From contig CBDDBR010000007.1 in assembly GCA_965225895.1 (NCBI GenBank), forward strand, positions 1 through 64,000: a stretch of 64,000 nt of DNA. The letters run 5' to 3'. Of this stretch, positions 1 through 8,345 are shown piece by piece. Every line of letters starts with the position of its first letter. The first letter of the stretch is position 1. Position numbers and translations under genes: made by a program. The notes under the pieces were generated by a model that saw only the letters and a list, made by a program, of their open reading frames with translations, had not been told where the DNA came from and made no database searches. Origin of the DNA: Endobugula sp965225895 (lineage in GTDB: Bacteria > Pseudomonadota > Gammaproteobacteria > Pseudomonadales > Cellvibrionaceae).

Positions 1-2
1 CC

Positions 3-785
3 TTGGTGGCCTATTATGATGAGGTGAGCTTAGACACCGAGTGGCAGCGACAGTTATCGGCGGTAGATCGCTTGCCAGCGCAAGTCGCACAATTTTATAC
101 CGCGCATGCCAATACAACGTGCGCCAATAAGCAGCGCACGTTATTACTGACCCTTATAAAAGATATTCAATGGGCAAGAGAATCAAAACGTGTGATTCGT
201 TTTAATGAAAACGAAATGCGACGTAAAACGGTAGCCCTATTTTTATGCAGCTTTGTATTGTTTTTCTCGCCGACTATCAGCCGTGTATTTTTTAATTTTG
301 AGTTTGATAATTTACGCTTATATTATATTTTCACTGCTGCCAGCTCAGGCATCTTAGGTGCTGCATTTAGCCAGCTAACCTCGATTCAATCTCGCGTACA
401 AGGTGCTACGCGTGAACAAGTAGGTGCTATGAGTCAGTTAGGTTATATCTTGGCACGCGCTATGGTGGGTGCGGGTGCGGGCTTAATTATGTTTTATTTA
501 TTACAATCGGGTTTATTAAGCGGTGCATTTTTTCCTGAATTTATACATTCTGTTGCAGAACTAGAAATGGCAAAAAATGAACTCACCATCGAAGGGTCAG
601 CAATATTAGCAAATAGTCATGGTGTATCGCAGGGTGTAGAGTCATCATTATCTATTGGCACTTTGGTTCGACCCGCAGAAGGTTTATCATTGCTGGTGGT
701 GTGGTGCTTAATTGCGGGCTTCGCCGAAAAAATGATTCCTGGAATATTAAATAAAAAATCAGATGATGCGGTAGCGTCGAGCTAA
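3..785 (+). CDS. Membrane protein, C-terminal part (5' end outside window)
   Basis: The reading frame is open from the first bases of the window, so the start is not seen and at least 260 residues of the C-terminal part are present. A polar, charged region of about 75 residues is followed by four hydrophobic segments, at roughly residues 75-93, 105-125, 146-166 and 226-245, which suggests an inner-membrane protein. The segment after the first two helices is rich in small residues (GILGAAFSQL). I do not recognise a family. It ends 24 bases before the glutamate-receptor-like gene on the same strand, so the two may be co-transcribed. Confidence 0.6.
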   Translation: MVAYYDEVSLDTEWQRQLSAVDRLPAQVAQFYTAHANTTCANKQRTLLLTLIKDIQWARESKRVIRFNENEMRRKTVALFLCSFVLFFSPTISRVFFNFEFDNLRLYYIFTAASSGILGAAFSQLTSIQSRVQGATREQVGAMSQLGYILARAMVGAGAGLIMFYLLQSGLLSGAFFPEFIHSVAELEMAKNELTIEGSAILANSHGVSQGVESSLSIGTLVRPAEGLSLLVVWCLIAGFAEKMIPGILNKKSDDAVASS

Positions 786-809
786 TTTTCTTAAGAGTTT
801 TTGTTTATT

Positions 810-2048
810 ATGCGTTATCGATCTTTTTTATTGGCTTTTTTAATCACGGTTTGCGGCGTGTTTTTTTCGTCATTGCTGGCTGCCAACTCCGCCGTGGATA
901 AAACCATTGCTAGTCATACAATTACTAGCAGTGATGCCTCTACCTTATTTGCGCAGTGTGTTGACCCTGCGAGTATTCCTGAGGGTGTGCTTCGTATTGC
1001 TGTGCGCCATGCGCCACCGTTTGTATATGAAGCGATGAACCCATTATCAGAAGAAGTACAGCTAGAAGGTATAGGCATTGATTATTGGCAAGAAGTGGCA
1101 TCGCGGCTGCAGGTGCCTTATCAATATGTGTGCTTAAGTTTGTCGCAAACACTAACTGCGCTCACTGATGGCTCTATTGATATAGCGGTATCGCCATTAA
1201 CAATCACACGTGAACGCGAAAAAATATTTGATTTTTCTCACCAATATTTCAACTCAGGCTTGGTGTTTGCCTCTAGTCCCGCAGAATCTAATTTTGATTT
1301 TGAGCAGGCCTTTAATACCTTATCTAATGCATTCGCCTCTAATAATATGCTGTATCTATTTATTATATTTGCGGTGCTATTGTGTATTTTGGTTTTGCTG
1401 GCCATTAAAAATATTCATCAATATGTGGCGATGCCAGCCATGAAAGATAAGTCTAGAGTGGCAATGGTGGCGCATGTGGTTTTATATTCCTTACTAAATA
1501 TTAGTGGGATACGTAAAGACGTATTTGGCTTTTCATCAGTAGCCATGCAGTTTTTCTCTGTGATTGTATTGCTGTTTGGTATTACTGTATCGGCCAGCTT
1601 ATTTAGTATGCTTACAGCCGCTTTAACGCAAAGCGTAAGCCCGCAAAAAGATTTTTCGATTCAAACAATGGATCAATACCATGTGTCGACCTTGCAAGGT
1701 TCTACGGCAGAACGGTTTTTACTAGAATCTAAAAAGCAGCCATTTTCATTAGAACTTACCGATACATGGCAAGATGCTTTATCACAAGTGGCGCGAGGCG
1801 AGCGAGATTTAGTGATTGGTGACTGGGTACAACTTGTATATTTATCGCAAAAGCCTCACTTGCGTAATCAAATTACAGTGCACAATCAATCGTTTAAATT
1901 TGAGCCTTATGGCTGGGGGTTAACCACCAATCACCCAATAAAAGATGTGGTAAACCAAGAGCTGATAGGTCTGTTGCGTCAGCCCCTAGGTACAGAAATT
2001 GTGAAGCATTATATTGGCGATCAGCAAATTAGTATGCAGTCACATTAA
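810..2048 (+). CDS. Ionotropic glutamate receptor-like protein (binding lobes split by a two-helix pore-like segment)
   Basis: A signal peptide (residues about 1-25) precedes a first SBP_bac_3-like lobe (LRIAVRHAPPFVYE, then GIGIDYWQEVASRL and GSIDIAVSPLTITRERE). A first membrane helix (LYLFIIFAVLLCILVLLAI) follows, then a re-entrant-like stretch with a second helix ending near SLFSMLTAALT, and then a second binding lobe (STLQGSTAERFL, RGERDLVIGDW). This S1-TM-P-TM-S2 order is that of GluR0-type prokaryotic receptors. The potassium filter of GluR0 (TVGYGD-like) is absent; the loop reads SLLNISGIRKDVFG. The start is placed at ATG 810, which begins the signal peptide; an in-frame TTG at 801 would add three residues. 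A ligand-gated channel is the best reading, but an inactive receptor is possible. Confidence 0.72.
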   Translation: MRYRSFLLAFLITVCGVFFSSLLAANSAVDKTIASHTITSSDASTLFAQCVDPASIPEGVLRIAVRHAPPFVYEAMNPLSEEVQLEGIGIDYWQEVASRLQVPYQYVCLSLSQTLTALTDGSIDIAVSPLTITREREKIFDFSHQYFNSGLVFASSPAESNFDFEQAFNTLSNAFASNNMLYLFIIFAVLLCILVLLAIKNIHQYVAMPAMKDKSRVAMVAHVVLYSLLNISGIRKDVFGFSSVAMQFFSVIVLLFGITVSASLFSMLTAALTQSVSPQKDFSIQTMDQYHVSTLQGSTAERFLLESKKQPFSLELTDTWQDALSQVARGERDLVIGDWVQLVYLSQKPHLRNQITVHNQSFKFEPYGWGLTTNHPIKDVVNQELIGLLRQPLGTEIVKHYIGDQQISMQSH

Positions 2049-2079
2049 ACAATTCATTTTACTATTTAGAGAAAAATAT

Positions 2080-2640
2080 ATGATCTATACAACGGTTAAA
2101 ATTTCAATATTTTCTGTATTGGTGTTTTTTATTGGCCATGTGTCAGCAGCAAATCCAAATGTACCTACTGAGGCTCCTTATATAGTACTGAATGAAAATC
2201 TGGATGAGCCTAATGGATATGGATTCTGTCTTGATACTTATGGCCCAGGGCAATCTGAGTTAATGCAAACACATTCATGTAAACCAAAAACAGATAAAGG
2301 CACCGCAAGAAATGATTCTGGTCATGATGTTCGTTTTGAGTATAATTCAGAAACCAAAAAAATTAGCTCTTATGCCTTTGAAGGCCAATGTATGCAAGTT
2401 CTTATAGCAACAGGAAAATCTGAATTTGCTTTGCTTGATTGTAGTGATCATCCCCATCAAAAATTTGTTTATAACCAGACTGATAAAACAATCAGACTCA
2501 ATAAAGATCAACATTACTGTGTGGTCGTAGATTCTGAGACACTTAAAGCAGGGCCTTGGGTTAAACGTGCATTAAAGCTAGCGGAATGTGACAAGTCTGA
2601 ATCTGCATTAAAGCAATGGTTAATTGCTTCTACTGAGTAG
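2080..2640 (+). CDS. Secreted ricin-B-lectin-like (beta-trefoil) protein
   Basis: About 186 residues. The first 22 form a signal peptide ending VSA-AN, so the product is periplasmic or secreted. The mature part has cysteine-paired segments (GFCLDTYG, GQCMQVL, HYCVVVD) and the aromatic Q-x-x/W endings (QKFVY, KQWLI) expected for three beta-trefoil repeats of ricin-type lectins. Carbohydrate binding is inference. ATG 2080 is chosen because it starts the signal peptide and follows a weak GAGA ribosome site. An in-frame upstream ATG at 2014 would overlap the preceding receptor gene. Confidence 0.6.
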   Translation: MIYTTVKISIFSVLVFFIGHVSAANPNVPTEAPYIVLNENLDEPNGYGFCLDTYGPGQSELMQTHSCKPKTDKGTARNDSGHDVRFEYNSETKKISSYAFEGQCMQVLIATGKSEFALLDCSDHPHQKFVYNQTDKTIRLNKDQHYCVVVDSETLKAGPWVKRALKLAECDKSESALKQWLIASTE

Positions 2641-2655
2641 CATAATATTATTTTT

Positions 2656-2693
2656 AAAGACCTGATAGATATATGTTGTCGAGCAGGTTTTTT
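2656..2693 (+). terminator. Probable rho-independent terminator
   Basis: AAAGACCTG pairs with CAGGTTTTT (one G-U pair), with a loop of about 19 bases and a run of T on the plus strand. It lies just after the lectin-like gene and before the zinc-ribbon gene. Confidence 0.4.
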
Positions 2694-2743
2694 GCTGCGA
2701 CTCAAGTTAGCTGCAATGTGAGTTTATAGATTAGAGGTACTCA

Positions 2744-3115
2744 ATGAAAACATTAGCTGATATTTATCGTTGTCCAATGTGCAGTGGCATTGTAGCCAAC
2801 GGTAATTCATATTGTAGAGATTGTGGGCATCATTTTTCTCCCGAAGAGATTAAAGGTATGCGAGAAAATCCACATTCAGCAGTTGGTGCACTGCCATGGA
2901 ATACAAGGGATGTTTATAAGTGTGTGCATTGCTTAGAATTTATTTGTATTCATGATGATTTTTGTCGTGGCTGCGGCGATGAGATTTGTGATCATGAAAA
3001 GCAATTAATGCGGGCAAACTTAAAAGAGCTTGCACAAAATAACTTGCCATCGCTTATTTTGTGTATGGGCTTTGTTTTAGCGGTGGTGGGCGGTTTGATG
3101 TTAGTGAATGCCTAA
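2744..3115 (+). CDS. Double zinc-ribbon protein with C-terminal membrane anchor
   Basis: 123 residues with two CxxC...CxxC ribbons: CPMC/CRDC at about residues 10-27 and CVHC/CRGC at about 60-77. The linker is charged, and the C-terminal helix (about residues 100-121, LPSLILCMGFVLAVVGGLMLV) is hydrophobic. The start is supported by a GAGG ribosome site about 8 bases upstream. The layout suggests a small inner-membrane protein facing the cytoplasm with zinc-bound knuckles. Function unknown. Confidence 0.6.
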   Translation: MKTLADIYRCPMCSGIVANGNSYCRDCGHHFSPEEIKGMRENPHSAVGALPWNTRDVYKCVHCLEFICIHDDFCRGCGDEICDHEKQLMRANLKELAQNNLPSLILCMGFVLAVVGGLMLVNA

Positions 3116-3182
3116 TGAATTTTGGGTGAATAAGCTTTTCTTTTCTATTTTTTCGTTAATGCCTGTTGTTGCTCTATTCACC

Positions 3183-3812
3183 TTAATGTTGATAGCGTTT
3201 TTTTAAGCCATTACTTATCCATTTTAATATGCCGTTGATTATTTTGGCCGATAATAAAAACCACGCGGCCACATATAAATACATCCATAGCATAATGCTG
3301 GGGTCGCGAATAATAGCGATAGCGGTATTTGCACGTCCTACTAACTCATTTACGCCAATCACCGATGCCGTTGATGAAGCCATTAAAATAATTAAAAAAT
3401 ACTGTGTCCATGAGACAAAAAACATAGGCAATGCGATGGGGTTGTGGGTATGTGATTCGCGTATTAAGCGATAAAACTGATCCGATGCAAACCCAACAAC
3501 CGGTACGGCCAAAGCTATAGAGGCTTTAATCCATGCAGGAAAACGTATATTTTCACCTTGCCATTCAAATTCAATCGGAATAATAAACGCAATATAAAAC
3601 ATAAAAACAAAGCTAGGTATATTACGAAATATACCCGTAGAAAAATGACTGGTATGTGCCAGCTTTTTATTCTGTGCACAACGGCCACAGGCAATCATCC
3701 AGCCAATGGCTGTTCCTACAAGCATTGCCACAAACGAAATTAATAAATTCACACTAAAGCCTACAGCAAAGCTCGGCGTCCAATGTATGAGTTCTGTCCA
3801 AATACTATTCAT
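3183..3812 (-). CDS. Amino-acid ABC transporter permease (HisM/GlnP type)
   Basis: 209 residues with about five hydrophobic segments and the N-terminal pattern of polar amino-acid permeases (NLLISFVAMLVGTAIGWMIACGR, then GIFRNIPSFVFMFYIAF). The EAA-type cytoplasmic loop is degenerate (ASSTASVIGVNELVGRAN). It overlaps the upstream permease gene by 8 bases, so the two are translationally coupled and probably form a heterodimeric membrane domain. No ABC ATPase is seen in the window, so the ATPase must be encoded elsewhere. Confidence 0.75.
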   Translation of the reverse strand: MNSIWTELIHWTPSFAVGFSVNLLISFVAMLVGTAIGWMIACGRCAQNKKLAHTSHFSTGIFRNIPSFVFMFYIAFIIPIEFEWQGENIRFPAWIKASIALAVPVVGFASDQFYRLIRESHTHNPIALPMFFVSWTQYFLIILMASSTASVIGVNELVGRANTAIAIIRDPSIMLWMYLYVAAWFLLSAKIINGILKWISNGLKKRYQH

Positions 3813-4485
3813 GGTGATGCGTTACCCATTGCTGAAGCTTGTTTAATAAAAAGATAAAACAATAAACAATGAAAAAATAAAACACCAATAAAAAAGTCAT
3901 CATTTCTGCTGTGTTACCGTAGTCGGCAATAATACTGTTAGATGCCGAAATTAATTCGGGTACGGCAATTACACTGGCTAAACCCACCGCCTTAACAATA
4001 TTTACTGAGTTTGCATTAATGCCCTCGTAAGCGTGTTGAAACGCCGATGCAAAAAGTGCGCGTAAAATATAAGCAGGGTGATGTGCTTTGGCTTCATGCA
4101 ATGCTTGGCATAACAGGGCTGCATTACTGGCACCTGCATACGATGAGAAAACAACAATGGCTACAACAACGGCATTAAATTGAATGCCATAATGTAAGCC
4201 TGCCAGCCCCCCTAAGCCAAAAAACACAATATAAAGATTAAGCAAAGGTGGGGTCATTCTAAACATATCGTTGATGCGATGAGCTGGCCATGCCCAAAGG
4301 CGAGGTAATTTATACAAACATAAGCCGATCACTATGCCAAAAGTGAGAGAGCCAATAATGGCTAAAACACTCAATAGTAATGTTAAAGCAATGCCTTTTA
4401 ATAAAGTGTTACGGCTATATTTATCATAAGCGGGCGGAAAGTTGATGTCCCACGACGAGAGAAAATGATTCTTTATTGCACTCAC
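3805..4485 (-). CDS. Amino-acid ABC transporter permease domain (3' part of an interrupted fusion gene)
   Basis: 226 residues from a GTG at 4485. HisM/GlnP-type membrane domain with TLLLSVLAIIGSLTFGIVIG, FRMTPPLLNLYIVFFG and the coupling loop NIVKAVGLASVIAVPELISAS. The true 5' part was probably the binding-protein gene on the other side of the IS30 element. The reading frame stays open upstream of the GTG as far as the element, and it joins the binding-protein frame exactly once 1,096 bases (element plus one target repeat) are removed. Independent expression from the GTG after insertion is possible but uncertain. Confidence 0.7.
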   Translation of the reverse strand: MSAIKNHFLSSWDINFPPAYDKYSRNTLLKGIALTLLLSVLAIIGSLTFGIVIGLCLYKLPRLWAWPAHRINDMFRMTPPLLNLYIVFFGLGGLAGLHYGIQFNAVVVAIVVFSSYAGASNAALLCQALHEAKAHHPAYILRALFASAFQHAYEGINANSVNIVKAVGLASVIAVPELISASNSIIADYGNTAEMMTFLLVFYFFIVYCFIFLLNKLQQWVTHHHE

Positions 4486-4529
4486 AGAAGAAATGCTGCG
4501 ATGGCTTAGGCAATGGGGAGTAAATGTAT

Positions 4530-5622
4530 GCCGAATTCATATACTAACCGCGACACCTTTTAATAGTAAGAAGGTGAGCTGTAATATACGTGTTTTTTCA
4601 CTCCCGCCAAGAAGTAGAAAAGCACTATGATATATCAACAACTCACCTATGAAGAAAGAATAACGTTTTCCACCCTCAAACGGCAAGGTCTATCTATTAG
4701 AAAAATAGCCCGCATGATGGGAAGGCATTTTTCAACCTTATACAGAGAGCTAGCACGCAATCGTTGCTTTATCATTGATGGTGCCTACAGACCAAGCAAG
4801 GCACAGTACCGAACCGTAGCTAGGCGTAAACGTTCAAGACGTAATCGGCACTACAAGCCTTGTGACTTTAAGATAGTCAGGCGATTACTCAAACGAAGAT
4901 TAAGTCCAGAGCAAATCGTTGGCGTTATTCGTCGTTTCCAGTTAATGACTCGACCATTAAGCCATGAAACCATCTACCAATATATTTGGCGTGATAAAGC
5001 GAACGGAGGTAATCTTTGGACATACCTACGCCAATCGTCAAAGATACGAAGAAAGCGCTATAAAGCCTATGATAGCCGAGGCCGTTTAGCTAACAAGCGA
5101 CATATATCAGAACGGCCAGCCAGCGTAGAAACTCGTAAATATAAAGGGCATTGGGAGATTGATACCGTTCATGGACGCGGCAGCAACCACTGTATTGTCA
5201 CGTTACTTGAACGCAAGACGGGTTATGTCATGATTGGGAAAATTTCTGACAAATCAGCCGCTGCTGTCAATAAAAAAACTCTGGGTTTGATTCATCGTGA
5301 TCCTAGTCATTTCAAAACGATCACGGCCGATAATGGAACAGAGTTTCATCAATATAAAAAAATAGAGGAAAGGCACCCTGTACGGTTTTACTTTGCGAAC
5401 CCCTACCATTCTTGGGAAAGAGGAAGCAACGAACATGTGAACGGATTAATTCGGCAGTACCTTCCCAAAACAAAGAGCATGGAAAACGTTACACAACAAC
5501 AATGTGATCGAATTGCTACCGCATTAAATACACGCCCAAGAAAACGGTTTAATTATAAAACACCAGAGGAGATGTACCATGGTATTTAACCATTATTGTC
5601 GCGCTTCAAACTTGATACTAGG
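4530..5622 (+). mobile_element. IS30-family insertion sequence, copy 1
   Basis: About 1,093 bases. The left end begins GCCGAATTCATATACTAA and the right end closes with ...CTTGATACTAGG. The inner parts of the ends match imperfectly as inverted repeats around a GCGACA-type core. Flanking GTATG is present on both sides (4526-4530 and 5622-5626), consistent with a short target duplication of 3 or more bases. One transposase gene is carried. The element lies within the amino-acid transporter operon, opposite to its transcription. Confidence 0.82.
4627..5589 (+). CDS. IS30-family transposase
   Basis: 320 residues, full length for the family. An N-terminal helix-turn-helix (GLSIRKIARMMGRHFSTLYR) and a basic region precede the DDE core: HWEIDTVHG, TADNGTEF and the ERGSNEHVNGLIRQYLPK block with the catalytic glutamate. 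The C-terminal TRPRKRFNYKTPEE motif is typical of IS30. The gene is intact with no frameshift. It differs at many scattered positions from the transposase at 21931-22893, so the two elements are relatives, not a recent duplication. Confidence 0.9.
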   Translation: MIYQQLTYEERITFSTLKRQGLSIRKIARMMGRHFSTLYRELARNRCFIIDGAYRPSKAQYRTVARRKRSRRNRHYKPCDFKIVRRLLKRRLSPEQIVGVIRRFQLMTRPLSHETIYQYIWRDKANGGNLWTYLRQSSKIRRKRYKAYDSRGRLANKRHISERPASVETRKYKGHWEIDTVHGRGSNHCIVTLLERKTGYVMIGKISDKSAAAVNKKTLGLIHRDPSHFKTITADNGTEFHQYKKIEERHPVRFYFANPYHSWERGSNEHVNGLIRQYLPKTKSMENVTQQQCDRIATALNTRPRKRFNYKTPEEMYHGI

Positions 5623-6514
5623 TATGATCGGCTAAACGTTGGCAAACATATTCGTTATGGGTATTTTTTTGTCGCCAGCGTTGATGCTGTTCTTCTAAAA
5701 ATTGGCTGGTAGGAATGTTCCATTTTTTTTCGAGTGCGAGTAATGTACCATCGCGATGCCAGTCGATAATAGCATCAGAAATTAAAACACCAAAGGCGGT
5801 ATGTTTTTCTGTGTGTTTAACGGCCATTGCCCACGGGTTTGATAAAATGGTGTTGAGTGGCGTGGTAAAATCTTGCCATTTTTCTTCTTGCAATAATGTG
5901 ACAATCGCTGAATCATCATAAATCCAGCCAGTGCACTTACCAAATCTGAGCGCGGCTAAATTATCTAATGTGCCTTCAAATTCTTTTGCCTGTAATAAAA
6001 AACGTTCTTTGAGCTCACGGTTAAAATACGCATTTTTTGTGAGGCAAATAGAACGCCCATAAATATCTGCCCAACTGCGTAAGGGAATTCCGTTATTAGG
6101 AACTAAGATAGTAGCGCCGCTAGAATAGTAACTGGGCTCAATAATACCTGTTTGAATACGGCGCTTTTCGGTATCGCTCATAGTGGCAATCACTAAATCA
6201 ATCGCACCCGATTCCACTTTGCTAATACGATTAGACGCGGTTACACGCTCTACACGCAAAGCAACGCCTAAACGCTCGGCAATATTTTTTGCTAAATCTA
6301 CCTCTAGCCCAATAATATGCCCATCGTGATCATAATATCCCCACGGTGGATAATCGGCTTTTACACCTACAATCAGTGTTTTTCGTGCGTGAATAAGTGC
6401 TAAACGAGAAGAATCGGTACTATTAACAAAGCGTGTATCCGTATTCGCTACGCCCCATGAGCTGTAACACAGCCAGATAAGACATAAAAAATGTAAAAAT
6501 ACACGGATATACAT
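5618..6514 (-). CDS. Polar amino-acid ABC transporter substrate-binding domain (C-terminus cut by IS30)
   Basis: 298 residues: signal peptide (about 1-23, ending GVA) and an SBP_bac_3 domain (LIVGVKADYPPWGYYD, GLEVDLAKNIAERLGV, GAIDLVIATMSDTEKRR, W-IYDDSAIVTLL). It would bind a polar amino acid or related solute in the periplasm. The stop codon TAG lies inside the IS30 end (CCTAG), so the natural frame was interrupted; before the insertion it continued into the permease. The binding domain itself is complete and may still be made as a free periplasmic protein. Confidence 0.78.
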   Translation of the reverse strand: MYIRVFLHFLCLIWLCYSSWGVANTDTRFVNSTDSSRLALIHARKTLIVGVKADYPPWGYYDHDGHIIGLEVDLAKNIAERLGVALRVERVTASNRISKVESGAIDLVIATMSDTEKRRIQTGIIEPSYYSSGATILVPNNGIPLRSWADIYGRSICLTKNAYFNRELKERFLLQAKEFEGTLDNLAALRFGKCTGWIYDDSAIVTLLQEEKWQDFTTPLNTILSNPWAMAVKHTEKHTAFGVLISDAIIDWHRDGTLLALEKKWNIPTSQFLEEQHQRWRQKNTHNEYVCQRLADHT

Positions 6515-6534
6515 AAACGATGCGCCTGTTGTTA

Positions 6535-7434
6535 TTATTTAGCTTGGCAGCACAACAGAATACCATAACCCCAATCCGCAGGAAGTATTTTACATAAGTG
6601 TTGATCTATTTTTCCCAGTAATGAAAAACGAGTGACCCAGCTTTCTGGAAAAATACTTTCCGCACGTACGTCTATCACATGCAAGCCAGCTTGCGCCAAC
6701 TCATCGCTAATGGTTTTAACGCTATATAAGTGATAATAAAACATCACATCCTGTAAATGAATATGGCGGGTATATTGAATCTCGTGACTTTTTTGCTGTT
6801 GCTGCTCACGTTTAAAACGGCGAGCTTTATTGGGTACCGATAAAATTAATTTACCGCTGGTGGCTGCAATGCTATCGCGTAACGAAAGTAGTAAGGTTTG
6901 TCGTTGTTTTGCTGACTCAATATGAGAAAACACACCAAATAATATTAACGCGATATCAACCTTGTCGCCCATATTCAGTGACTGTAATAGCGTGTCATTA
7001 TCATCAATAATAGTGACACGTTTGATAGCCTGTAACTGCAATAGTTTTTTTTCTAAACGTTTAAGTGGTGCGCTAGCAATATCAAATGCGGTAAAGCGTG
7101 CCTTAGGGAAATGGTGTAATAGCGCAGTTAAATAACGCCCGTCACCACAACCATAATCGAGTATATGACTATCGCCGCGTCTTTTTGCCATATAACGATC
7201 AATAAATGCCAGCGTATGCTGATTAACGGCAGGGTAACGAAAGGTATAGACACCACTCGAAAAATAGCGATTGTAATTACAGGATAAACCGCTAACCATT
7301 TTTAATGCTGCGTGAGGCTTTTTAGAATGTGTATGGGGATGGGCGTGGGTATGGGAGTGAGTATCGTCAGATGGTGAGGGCGTGGGTGCGTGGGGTATAT
7401 TTTTTTCGTTTGTTTTCCTATCCAATAACGCCAT
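6535..7434 (-). CDS. Class I SAM-dependent methyltransferase
   Basis: About 299 residues. Motif I is clear (ILDYGCGDGRYL), followed by the acidic end of strand 2 (FTAFDIA) and a Rossmann-like order. The N-terminus carries a histidine- and proline-rich stretch (HSHTHAHPHTHSKKPH). ATG 7434 is preferred because an AGAGAGG ribosome site lies 8 bases upstream; the longer GTG start would overlap that site. It is followed 20 bases later by the binding-protein gene on the same strand, so it may head that operon. The substrate is unknown. Confidence 0.68.
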   Translation of the reverse strand: MALLDRKTNEKNIPHAPTPSPSDDTHSHTHAHPHTHSKKPHAALKMVSGLSCNYNRYFSSGVYTFRYPAVNQHTLAFIDRYMAKRRGDSHILDYGCGDGRYLTALLHHFPKARFTAFDIASAPLKRLEKKLLQLQAIKRVTIIDDNDTLLQSLNMGDKVDIALILFGVFSHIESAKQRQTLLLSLRDSIAATSGKLILSVPNKARRFKREQQQQKSHEIQYTRHIHLQDVMFYYHLYSVKTISDELAQAGLHVIDVRAESIFPESWVTRFSLLGKIDQHLCKILPADWGYGILLCCQAK

Positions 7435-7691
7435 GACGCACACCTCTCTGTGAAATTTGAGGCGCGAGTGTACCAGTAATTGGTAACGTGTATATGTGTT
7501 TGCGTCATATCTTTGAATATGTGTCTTCTAATTCATTATTCTGACGTGTTTTTCGCCATGGTGTTTCGCGGTCATGGTAATATAGACCCATAATTTTATT
7601 GCTTTCGTATCAATCTATACGCGACATTTATGCGCGGTATAAAAAGCAAACAATGCCCTTATTATCATGTAGACATTAGATAATAGGTGGT

Positions 7692-8288
7692 ATGAGTCAC
7701 GTTGTATTAGAGGATAAGTTCTTGTCAGAGATAAAGTGTTTAGGGTTTGATGATTTTTGTAATTTGCTCATGCCGTATGGTGCCATTAATAGCCCAGCAG
7801 AATTGCATGGTTTACTATGTGGAAAATTATGCGGTGGTGCAAAATTAGACCACGATGCATGGTTACATATTGCATGGGATTTTTTAGAGCTTACCGATAC
7901 CCCCGATGGCCAAGCCCAAGACGAAGTGGCTATGCTATTAGATGCAACATTGGCGCAATTAAACTCAGGCTTATATGACATGCAACTGTTATTGCCCGAA
8001 AACGACACCGACCTTGATCAGCGTACCCAAGCGCTGTCGGAATGGTGCCATGGCTTTTTAAGCGGCTTTGGGAGTGCAGGTATTGACCCTAACCAAGAAT
8101 TTTCTAGCGATGCGGCTGACGCGTTGCGTGATATCGCCGCGATTGTGCAAGCGGCAGTAACCGATGATGACGATGAAGAAGAGCAAGAACAAGGCTATTC
8201 TGATCTTATCGAATACGTACGCATGGCGGCCATGCATTTTTATGCCGAGCATCATATTGATGACCATGATTTACCGACTGTACATTAA
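7692..8288 (+). CDS. ygfB: YgfB/UPF0149 family protein
   Basis: 198 residues of the YecA/YgfB family (N-terminal ...SPAELHGLLCGKLCGG, central WCHGFLSGFG), acidic near the C-terminus (DDDDEEEQEQ). The family is soluble and poorly characterised. The gene order ygfB-pepP-ubiH-ubiI is the same as in E. coli, which supports the identity. ATG 7692 follows an AGGTGG ribosome site. The zapA gene that often lies divergently upstream is not seen. Confidence 0.85.
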   Translation: MSHVVLEDKFLSEIKCLGFDDFCNLLMPYGAINSPAELHGLLCGKLCGGAKLDHDAWLHIAWDFLELTDTPDGQAQDEVAMLLDATLAQLNSGLYDMQLLLPENDTDLDQRTQALSEWCHGFLSGFGSAGIDPNQEFSSDAADALRDIAAIVQAAVTDDDDEEEQEQGYSDLIEYVRMAAMHFYAEHHIDDHDLPTVH

Positions 8289-8289
8289 C

Positions 8290-8320
8290 TATTGTGCGTG
8301 ACTCTTCTGTACGCACAATA
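8290..8320 (+). other. Inverted repeat between ygfB and pepP
   Basis: TATTGTGCGT pairs perfectly with ACGCACAATA around an 11-base loop. No T-run follows, so it is more likely a processing or attenuation hairpin than an intrinsic terminator. It sits in the 57-base gap before pepP. Confidence 0.45.
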
Positions 8321-8345
8321 CCACTGACACTAGAATGCCCATATT

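Larger units (their letters stand above)
3805..6514 (-). pseudogene. Binding protein-permease fusion gene split by an IS30 element
   Basis: The binding-protein frame (codon low positions 2 mod 3) and the permease frame (1 mod 3) come into register if 1,096 bases are removed. That length is 4530-5622 plus a 3-base TAT repeat; the boundary is ambiguous over GTATG without changing the total. The restored codons between the two read T-F-T-P-H-C-L-S-H-R-S-I-S-S-V with no stop. The pre-insertion product would have been about 537 residues: signal peptide, substrate-binding domain, short linker and membrane domain. Such SBP-permease fusions are known among polar amino-acid ABC transporters. That the gene was one unit before insertion is inference from frame and repeat. 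Confidence 0.7.

Noticed and set aside
940..1152. Reverse-strand and other-frame open frames inside large genes (for example 940-1152, 11060-11395, 31117-31299).
   Set aside because: They lie inside well-supported genes on the other strand or frame and show no ribosome site or protein family; they are shadows.
3183..6514. A complete ABC transporter operon.
   Set aside because: No ATP-binding subunit is present in the window, so the system is annotated as incomplete here.
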